Shown: positions 1 through 5,712 of the stretch, in pieces | Layout of the letters: every line of letters begins with the position of its first letter | Position numbering within the stretch: the stretch's first letter is position 1 | Assembly: GCA_937890845.1 (NCBI GenBank) | Contig: CALADR010000334.1 | Coordinates: 1-5,712, forward strand | Direction of reading: 5' to 3' | Length of the DNA stretch: 5,712 nt | Origin: an uncultured Bacteroidales bacterium | GTDB taxonomy: Bacteria > Bacteroidota > Bacteroidia > Bacteroidales > UBA932 | Program-made: the position numbers and the translations under genes | Notes under the pieces: model-generated | Databases searched by the model: none | Told to the model about the DNA's origin: nothing | What the model saw: the letters and a program-made list of their open reading frames with translations, nothing else

Positions 1-2654
1 ACATGAGTATCAATATCAAGCCTGAGATACAGCGTATATCCGGCGTCGGTGAGGCTAATATCATGGGTGGTGAATATGCAATGCGTATCTGGATGAAACC
101 TGACATCATGTCTCAATATTCTCTTGAGCCGAGCGACATTACTGCAGCCCTTGCTTCACAGAATATCGAGGCTTCAACAGGATCTCTTGGTGAGAATTCG
201 GAAAATGTATATCAGTACACCCTTAAGTACAGAGGACGTCTTGAAACAGAGGAGCAGTTCGGAAATATTGTCATAAGGGCATTTGATGACGGACGTACCC
301 TTAAATTGAAAGATATTGCCGATATCGAGCTCGGCGCTGAAACTTATTCATACGCCAGCCGTGTAATGGGTGCTCCTGGTGCGGCTATGATGGTGTATCA
401 GACTGCAGGAAGTAACGCAAGTGAGATTATAGATGCCATCGATTCATATCTTGAAAAAACAGCGAAAGAGCTTCCGAAAGGAATCGAAATCGTTGATATG
501 ATGAGTACCAAGGACTTCCTTGATGCGTCAATCAATGAAGTGATCAAGACTCTCTTTGAAGCCATACTTCTGGTTGTTCTCGTGGTTTATTTCTTCCTCC
601 AGAATGTGAGATCAACCATCATCCCTACGGTAAGTATCTTTGTGGCGCTTATAGGAACTTTTGCATTTATGGTTGCTGCAGGATTCTCAATCAACCTGCT
701 TACATTGTTCGCACTGGTTCTTGCTATCGGTACAGTCGTCGATGATGCCATCATTGTCGTCGAGGCGGTGCAGGTCAAGTTTGACGAGGGGTACAGATCC
801 TCATACAAGGCTGCCGTTGACGGAGTCAGCGGTGTGTCTTCGGCTATCATCACCGCCACACTCGTGTTTATGGCTGTGTTTATTCCGGTTTCATTCATGA
901 GTGGTACTTCCGGTATTTTCTATACTCAGTTCGGTCTTACTATGGCTGCTGCCGTAGGTTTGTCAGCTATTAACTCCCTGACATTGTCTCCTGCTCTTTG
1001 TGCACTGATTCTCAAGCCTAATGAGATAGTTCCTGCAGGTGAGAAACCTAAGGAATTCTCTACCCGTTTCCGTATGGCATTCGAGGCTTCTTTCAACAGA
1101 ATCATCAAGAAGTACAAATATGCAGTGAAGTTCTTTATCAAGAACAAGTGGGCTGCAGGTCTCAGTCTCGTCGGTGCTATCGCACTTCTTATGTTCCTCA
1201 TGAGTACGACTAAGACCAGCCTTGTTCCTAACGAGGATACAGGTTCCCTCTTTATGAGTATTGACGCTCCTGTGGGAAGTACACTTAAGGAGACCAACGA
1301 TATTCTTATCAAGGTCGAGAAAGAGCTCGCACAGATTCCTGAAATACGTGTATATAACCAGATTGCAGGTTTCTCATTTGCAGGTATGGGTGCATCTCAC
1401 GGACTTATGATGATCAAGTTGAAACCATGGGATGAAAGACCTGGAAAAGAACACAGCAACACTGCTGTCATGAATGAAATCTATCGCAGGACAGCCAAGT
1501 TCAAGGATGCCACTATTTTCGTGTTCGCACCTCCTATGATTTCCGGATACGGTACCGGTAACAGTTTCAACGTTGATATCCAGGACCGTTCAGGAAAAGG
1601 TATTGAGGCGTTGAGTAACGTGACAAACATGATGATCGCTGCGCTTAACAAGCGTCCTGAAGTTCAGATGGCATACACCTCATTCAGTTCTGACTTCCCT
1701 CAATATACTGTAGATGTGGATGCAGCAAAATGTCTTCGTGCTGGTATTACAGCCAATCAGGTACTTTCTGTTGTCCAGGGATATTTCGGAAGTGCATATG
1801 TTTCCAACTTCAACAGGTTTACAAAACTTTACCGTGTCATAGTACAGGCAAGACCTGACTACAGAGACCAGGTACAGTCCCTTGACAATATCTTTGTAAA
1901 GACTGCATACGGAATGACTCCTGTAAGCCAGTTTGTTACATTGAGTAAGTCATACGGAGCAGAAATTCTTAACAGGTTCAACCTTTTCCCTTCAATTACA
2001 GTAATGGGTATGCCTAAGGACGGATACAGTTCAGGTGATATCATCAATGCTGTCAAGGAGGTCTCTGAGGAGGTTCTTCCTACAGGATTCGGTTATGAGT
2101 TCTCAGGTATGACACGTGAGGAGGCTCAGCTTGCAGAATCTCATACTACTACAATCATCTATATGATTTGTATTATCTTCATCTACCTCATCCTCTGCGG
2201 TTTGTTCCTGCCTCTGGCTGTCATCTGTTCGGTTCCGTTCGGTCTTATGGGTTCATTCCTGTTTGCAAGAATATGGGGTATTGAAAGTAATATCTATATG
2301 CAGGTAGGTATCATTATGCTTATCGGACTTCTTTCCAAGACAGCTATCCTTATTACGGAGTACGCAAGCGACAGAAGAAAGATGGGACTTTCACTCAGCC
2401 AGTCGGCAATATCGGCTGCTGGTGTACGTCTGAGACCTATCCTTATGACAGTGCTTACTATGGTGTTCGGACTTCTTCCTCTCGTAGTGGCAACAGGTGT
2501 AGGAGCAAACGGTTACCGTTCTCTCGGTGTGGGAGTTGTCGGCGGTATGATAGTGGGTACTATTGCCCTGCTGTTCATCACCCCTACATTCTTTGTAATC
2601 TTCCAGTACATTGAAGAGAAAGTAATGGGTAAAAGAAAGGAGGACAGAGCATAA
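1..2654 (+). CDS. RND multidrug efflux permease, HAE1/AcrB type (5' partial)
   Basis: Proton-driven inner-membrane pump that takes substrates from the periplasm and outer leaflet and passes them to a TolC-like channel. The readable frame is 883 codons from position 3. It aligns with AcrB from about residue 158, so the first ~155 residues, including TM1, lie upstream, and the Met at 3 is internal. Visible in order: end of porter domain 1 with YAMRIW (residues 25-30); TM2-TM6 (about 184-337); TM7 (about 381-401); second periplasmic porter/docking region; TM8-TM12 (about 716-870). The proton-relay residues are present: Asp247-Asp248 in VVDDAIIVVE (AcrB D407/D408), Lys779 in LLSKTAILITEYA (K940) and Arg811 in RLRPILMT (R971 region). 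No internal stop or frameshift is seen, so it should be functional. The stop overlaps the next gene's start, indicating translational coupling. The family is certain; the substrate cannot be read from the sequence. Confidence 0.97.
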   Translation, partial: MSINIKPEIQRISGVGEANIMGGEYAMRIWMKPDIMSQYSLEPSDITAALASQNIEASTGSLGENSENVYQYTLKYRGRLETEEQFGNIVIRAFDDGRTLKLKDIADIELGAETYSYASRVMGAPGAAMMVYQTAGSNASEIIDAIDSYLEKTAKELPKGIEIVDMMSTKDFLDASINEVIKTLFEAILLVVLVVYFFLQNVRSTIIPTVSIFVALIGTFAFMVAAGFSINLLTLFALVLAIGTVVDDAIIVVEAVQVKFDEGYRSSYKAAVDGVSGVSSAIITATLVFMAVFIPVSFMSGTSGIFYTQFGLTMAAAVGLSAINSLTLSPALCALILKPNEIVPAGEKPKEFSTRFRMAFEASFNRIIKKYKYAVKFFIKNKWAAGLSLVGAIALLMFLMSTTKTSLVPNEDTGSLFMSIDAPVGSTLKETNDILIKVEKELAQIPEIRVYNQIAGFSFAGMGASHGLMMIKLKPWDERPGKEHSNTAVMNEIYRRTAKFKDATIFVFAPPMISGYGTGNSFNVDIQDRSGKGIEALSNVTNMMIAALNKRPEVQMAYTSFSSDFPQYTVDVDAAKCLRAGITANQVLSVVQGYFGSAYVSNFNRFTKLYRVIVQARPDYRDQVQSLDNIFVKTAYGMTPVSQFVTLSKSYGAEILNRFNLFPSITVMGMPKDGYSSGDIINAVKEVSEEVLPTGFGYEFSGMTREEAQLAESHTTTIIYMICIIFIYLILCGLFLPLAVICSVPFGLMGSFLFARIWGIESNIYMQVGIIMLIGLLSKTAILITEYASDRRKMGLSLSQSAISAAGVRLRPILMTVLTMVFGLLPLVVATGVGANGYRSLGVGVVGGMIVGTIALLFITPTFFVIFQYIEEKVMGKRKEDRA
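2637..2643 (+). promoter_or_regulatory. Shine-Dalgarno site for the outer-membrane efflux gene
   Basis: AAGGAGG lies inside the last codons of the pump gene, ten bases before the ATG at 2654. Such a complete match to the anti-SD sequence is not typical of Bacteroidales genes, which often lack one. It supports the 2654 start and coupled translation across the TAATG overlap. Confidence 0.7.
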
Positions 2655-4036
2655 TGAAAAAGATACTTTTATTCGCAGCCACAGCCGTAATACTGAGCAG
2701 CTGCTCAATCTACGGCAAATATCAGAGGGACGAAAAACTGACTGAAGTTACTGACAGTCTCTATCGTGCCGATATGGTGGATCCTAATTCCACTGACACA
2801 ACTTCTCTCGGAAATGTTCCTTGGGAGGAAATGTTTACAGATCCGTGTCTTCAGAACCTGATTGAAACAGGTCTGAAGCACAATGTAAACCTTCAGAGTG
2901 CCATCTTGAGGGTAGAACAGGCAAAAGCACAGTTGTATGCTGCAAAATGGGCCTATTCTCCTACACTTAATATCGTACCACAGGGTGGTCTTACAAGCAT
3001 TGACGGAAACAAGGCCAGCTGGAACTACAATGTAGGTGCAGCTGCCACTTGGGACATAGATCTTTTCGGATCCCTTCTCAATGCAAAGCGAGGCAGTCAG
3101 GCTGCACTTCTGCAGCAGCAGGCTTACCAGCAGGCTGTAAGGTCGCAGATTATAGCTACGATTGCCAATACTTACTATGCACTTATGATGCTCGACGAGC
3201 AGGTGGCTATAAGTAAGGAGAGTGTGGATCTTTGGAGAGAGCAGGTAAGGACAATGGAGGCCTGGATGCAGGTAGGACGAGTAAATGCCAGCTCTGTAAC
3301 TCAGGCAAGGGCAAATCTCTATGGCCTGGAGGCAAGTTATTCAAATCTGCTGATGAGCAGAAGAGAGACTGAAAATGCTCTTTGCTCTCTCGTAGGAATG
3401 CCTTATTTCGAGATTGAGAGAACTACTCTTGCCGACCAGGTTATTCCTGAGGAGATGAAAGTAGGTATTCCTCTTCAGCTTCTGTCCAACAGACCTGACG
3501 TATATCAGGCTGAAATGGCTCTTGCAAGTGCATATTACAATACCAACAGGGCTCGCTCGGCATTCTATCCTGCCATTAAACTCACAGGTTCTGCAGGTTG
3601 GACCAACAGTGTAGGGCAGGCGATTGCAAACCCTGCAGGATGGCTTCTCTCAGCTCTCGGACAGCTCACTCAGCCTATTTTCAACCATGGACAGCTTCGT
3701 GCTAACCTGAAAGTAAGCAAGGCTGAGGAAGAGATTGCAAGGCTCAACTACCGTCAGGCTCTTCTCAATGCAGGCGAGCAGGTTAACAATGCTCTCCACG
3801 CCATTGAGACAAACGAAGATATGCTTCAGAAGCATACCGCTCAGTGTGAGGATTTGAAAAAGACAGTAATCTCTACTGAGAAGCTGTTTATGAATACAAG
3901 CGGTACCACTTATCTGAATCTCCTGACTGCACAGCAGTCTCTCCTTTCTGCACAGCTTAATGTCGTAAATGACAAATACCAGTTGCTCCAGTCTGTGGTG
4001 ACTCTTTATCAGTCACTCGGAGGCGGAAAGGAATAA
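2654..4036 (+). CDS. TolC/NodT-family outer-membrane efflux lipoprotein
   Basis: Outer-membrane channel subunit of the tripartite RND pump; it should form a trimeric beta-barrel and alpha-helical tunnel docking to the fusion protein and permease. The 460-residue length is normal for NodT/OprM proteins. The N-terminus is a lipoprotein signal: MKK, a hydrophobic stretch and lipobox LSSC, with Cys17 as the expected acylated residue. Family signatures are WDIDLFG (133-139), long Ala/Gln-rich helices (about 140-250, coiled-coil-like), NRPDV followed by QAEMAL (from 279), RSAFYPAIKLTGSAGW, and TQPIFNHGQL (339-348), with a second helical hairpin to the end. The start is fixed by the signal peptide, the SD site and the one-base overlap with the pump stop. 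Transcription probably stops at the terminator about 40 bases downstream. No defect is seen. Family call is firm; the exported substrate is unknown. Confidence 0.96.
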   Translation: MKKILLFAATAVILSSCSIYGKYQRDEKLTEVTDSLYRADMVDPNSTDTTSLGNVPWEEMFTDPCLQNLIETGLKHNVNLQSAILRVEQAKAQLYAAKWAYSPTLNIVPQGGLTSIDGNKASWNYNVGAAATWDIDLFGSLLNAKRGSQAALLQQQAYQQAVRSQIIATIANTYYALMMLDEQVAISKESVDLWREQVRTMEAWMQVGRVNASSVTQARANLYGLEASYSNLLMSRRETENALCSLVGMPYFEIERTTLADQVIPEEMKVGIPLQLLSNRPDVYQAEMALASAYYNTNRARSAFYPAIKLTGSAGWTNSVGQAIANPAGWLLSALGQLTQPIFNHGQLRANLKVSKAEEEIARLNYRQALLNAGEQVNNALHAIETNEDMLQKHTAQCEDLKKTVISTEKLFMNTSGTTYLNLLTAQQSLLSAQLNVVNDKYQLLQSVVTLYQSLGGGKE

Positions 4037-4048
4037 TAATTACTGTTA

Positions 4049-4070
4049 GGTCTCAACCAGTGTGGAGACC
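4049..4070 (+). other. Hairpin just after the efflux operon
   Basis: GGTCTC (4049-4054) and GAGACC (4065-4070) form a perfect six-base inverted repeat around a ten-base loop; an alternative fold pairs CCA with TGG inside the loop. It begins 12 bases after the last stop codon and is not followed by a T-run, so by itself it is a poor intrinsic terminator. It may protect the 3' end of the mRNA or assist the terminator that follows. Function is inferred. Confidence 0.45.
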
Positions 4071-4075
4071 AATTG

Positions 4076-4124
4076 TTAAAAGGGCGTTTTCAAATGAAAT
4101 ATTTTGATTACGCCCTTTTAATTT
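4076..4124 (+). terminator. Intrinsic terminator of the RND efflux operon
   Basis: TTAAAAGGGCG (4076-4086) is perfectly complementary to CGCCCTTTTAA (4111-4121), and T4087 with A4110 adds a twelfth pair. Within the loop TCAAA (4090-4094) can pair with TTTGA (4103-4107). The right arm ends in CTTTTAATTT, giving the U-rich tract on the + strand. The left arm gives an equivalent tract on the - strand, so the element could act in both directions. It lies 40 bases after the TolC-like gene and separates the efflux operon from the remnants downstream. Confidence 0.88.
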
Positions 4125-4151
4125 GCATTATGTTTTACAGTATGGTTTTGA

Positions 4152-4805
4152 TATGGCTATACGGTTATATTCGGCAGTTCTGATGACAGTATACCTGCAA
4201 TAAACAGTGCTAAGAAATATGGTATGTCTGTTGTGCTTATGAACCGTAATCTTGAAGGTATAGGCGGAGTGGGTGTTGTTATACTGGATAATGAGAAGGC
4301 AATGAAGATGGGTGTCGAGCACTTTTACAGGAATGGATACAGACACAGACATATTGAAATGATTTCCAATGATATTCGGTTGTCAAACCTCAAAATCAGG
4401 GAAGAAAGCTATAAGAAAGCCATGAAGGATTTCGGGCTGGAGGAGAATGTCAGGATCCATTATGTTGATGAACTTAAAAGAGACGAACTGGATAGGAAAA
4501 TCGTAGAAGTTTATAAGAACGGAGCAGATTCGTTATTTGTTCCAGGGGGATATCTGGCTTTGTCTGTCCACAGTGCTATAAAGCGTGCAGGATTGAGGAT
4601 CCCTGAAGATCTTGGCCTTGTAGGCTTTGATGGAGGAAATGTGAATACTATGATTTCTCCTACTATAACGCAGTTGGTTCAGGATACCCGTACGACAGCG
4701 GAAAAGTCATATAATATGCTGTGCGAAATGATGGGAGGTGCAGCTCCATATGAGTATTTGATTTCACCAGAACTTATAGCTGGCGATTCTACATCGCAAA
4801 AATAA
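4152..4805 (+). pseudogene. LacI-family transcriptional regulator remnant, ligand-binding domain only
   Basis: The open frame runs from just after a TGA (4149-4151) to TAA (4803-4805). The first ATG that leaves a sizeable protein is at 4224 (193 codons), but the homology starts upstream of it. The frame opens with YGYTVIFGSSDD, the first strand of the periplasmic-binding-like core in Bacteroidetes LacI/CcpA-type regulators, and then jumps to IPAINSAKKYGMSVVLMNR, normally found about 40 residues later. Further conserved blocks are IPEDLGLVGFD (residues 126-136 from the 4224 ATG) and SPTITQLVQD near the C-terminus. Intact members have about 330-345 residues with an N-terminal helix-turn-helix; here the helix-turn-helix and hinge helix are absent, since an operon terminator lies 28 bases upstream. 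It therefore cannot bind an operator as LacI does. No internal stops have accumulated. It was probably the regulator of the adjacent glycoside hydrolase locus. A live truncated sugar-binding protein is possible but less likely. Confidence 0.82.
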
Positions 4806-4865
4806 TTGTCACAGATTTGAAAAAAAGTAAGATGGTGTCGAAATATTAATTTTCTTCACCTTTCA

Positions 4866-5712
4866 TGGTCTGTGCGTATTGAAGAAGTCCGCAGTATGTC
4901 AAGCGGTACCGTCAATCCTGAAGATTATTTGCCGTCTGAAATGTTCAAGTCAGGATTTCCGGTGCTCGCTTCCGGAAGATTCTATGCAAAGGTCGCTCAG
5001 GGACAGGTCTCAAAGGTCGGAGAGATTTCTGTTCCATTGTCATCATTGCCGGATTACGGTATGAGCTATACTTTGATATTACATCTTGAGTCGGGAGGAT
5101 ATTCCAATGATTACAGGTTCTGGGTTTATCCTGACGGGCGGCGGCTCGAAGAAAAAGCTAATCTTTCCTGGAGGAATGACCTTGAAAACAAAGGGGTAAT
5201 GGTTTCGGATAGACTCGACGGAGAGATGCAGAAACTATTGGAATCAGGCAAGTCTGTCCTTTTACTTCCGGATATGAAGACAGTGGAAGAAAATACAGCA
5301 GGCGGACTTTTTACCCCGGACTTCTGGAATTGGACAATGTTCAGGACGATATCGGAAAATGCAGGAAAGGAAGTGTCCCCTGGTACACTGTCTGTATTGA
5401 ACGACCCGAATCATCCGTTGTTCAACGGGTTTCCATGCAGTGGTTACAGTCAGTGGCAGTGGTGGAGTATAACGAGGAATTCAAGGCCTCTCATTCTTGA
5501 TGATTTGCAGGATTATGTGCCTGTAGTACAGGTTATAGACAATGTGGAACGAGCACATAAACTTGGCATAGTGTCTGAATTCTCCGTGGGAAAAGGAAAA
5601 CTGATGATATGTATGACTGATTTGGATGCATTGGCCGGCACTCCGGAAGGTGACGCTTTTCTGGCATCACTTGTCCGATATCTTTCTTCTGAGGATTTTC
5701 ATCCGTCATATA
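4866..5712 (+). pseudogene. Glycoside hydrolase family 2-type protein, C-terminal remnant (3' end beyond window)
   Basis: One frame is open from 4821 (after TGA 4818-4820) to the window end, about 280 codons from a possible GTG at 4872; an ATG lies at 4896. The product resembles the C-terminal third of large Bacteroidetes GH2 proteins (COG3250 type). Visible blocks, numbered from 4872, are a beta-rich Ig-like part with VGEISVPLSSL and YRFWVYPDG, then LESGKSVLLLPD, LFTPDFWNW (146-154), VSPGTL, a DPNHPLF block, QWQWW, VVQVIDNVERAHKLG, and VGKGKLMICMTDLD. The N-terminal sugar-binding jelly roll, Ig-like domain and catalytic TIM barrel with the two acid residues are missing: only 60 bases separate the LacI remnant stop from recognisable sequence, with no signal peptide. 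It cannot be an active hydrolase as read. No SD site precedes the GTG or ATG. Family assignment rests on remembered motifs; the original substrate (probably a beta-galactoside or related plant or host glycan) is a guess. Confidence 0.75.

Noticed and set aside
587..1312. Antisense open frames (587-898 and 926-1312) within the pump gene
   Set aside because: Their translations show no family features and mirror the codon pattern of the well-conserved RND gene on the + strand.
1..2654. Whether the pump gene itself is truncated at Met position 3
   Set aside because: The frame opens in the middle of a conserved porter-domain segment at the very edge of the window, so the missing N-terminus is explained by the window boundary.
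2391..2708. Antisense open frame across the pump/channel junction
   Set aside because: Cys/His/Ser-rich composition is typical of shadow frames, and it overlaps two certain genes.
4122..4150. Possible Bacteroides promoter: TTTG at 4122-4125 and a TAnnTTTG-like element at 4143-4150
   Set aside because: The -7 element reads TGGTTTTG and the spacing is about 17 bases, shorter than the usual 19-21; too weak to annotate.
4130..4183. Small hydrophobic 17-codon frame starting MFYSMVLIW
   Set aside because: No SD site, no known family, and it reads into the LacI remnant in another frame; best taken as chance.
4128..4352. Antisense open frame over the start of the LacI remnant
   Set aside because: No recognisable domain, and the + strand shows clear LacI homology over the same bases.
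4879..5064. 61-codon + strand frame beginning MKKSAVC
   Set aside because: The neighbouring frame carries continuous GH2-type motifs through the same bases, so this one is a shadow.
1..5712. tRNA or rRNA genes, CRISPR arrays, transposases, IS ends, integrase or att sites
   Set aside because: None was seen by eye on either strand; the truncated genes have no visible mobile-element sequence at their junctions.

Overview
The window looks like chromosomal DNA of a Bacteroidales bacterium (Bacteroides, Prevotella or a relative; I cannot fix the genus). The signs are a tripartite RND efflux operon whose TolC-like subunit has a lipobox, followed by remnants of a LacI-type regulator and a family 2 glycoside hydrolase of the kind found in Bacteroidetes glycan-use clusters. 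All genes and remnants lie on the + strand.

Layout. Positions 1-2654 carry most of an HAE1-type (AcrB/MexB-like) inner-membrane efflux pump; its first ~155 residues lie outside the window. It overlaps by one base (TAATG) an intact 460-residue outer-membrane efflux lipoprotein of the NodT/OprM group (2654-4036). The two should assemble with a membrane fusion protein, probably encoded just upstream, into a drug or lipophile exporter spanning both membranes. The operon ends in a hairpin at 4049-4070 and a strong intrinsic terminator at 4076-4124.

Beyond the terminator the DNA looks like a decayed sugar-use locus. Positions 4152-4805 encode only the ligand-binding part of a LacI-family regulator: the DNA-binding domain is gone, and about 35-45 residues of the binding domain also seem to be missing in frame. 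From about 4866 to the window end an open frame encodes only the C-terminal part of a large GH2-type protein; its sugar-binding, Ig-like and catalytic barrel domains are absent. Both remnants have lost their 5' parts but keep open frames, which points to recent deletions or to an assembly artefact.

I see no new defence, mobile or RNA system. The most notable features are the paired 5'-truncated remnants directly behind the efflux operon, and a pump binding pocket in which several phenylalanines known from AcrB appear to be replaced, two of them by methionine.
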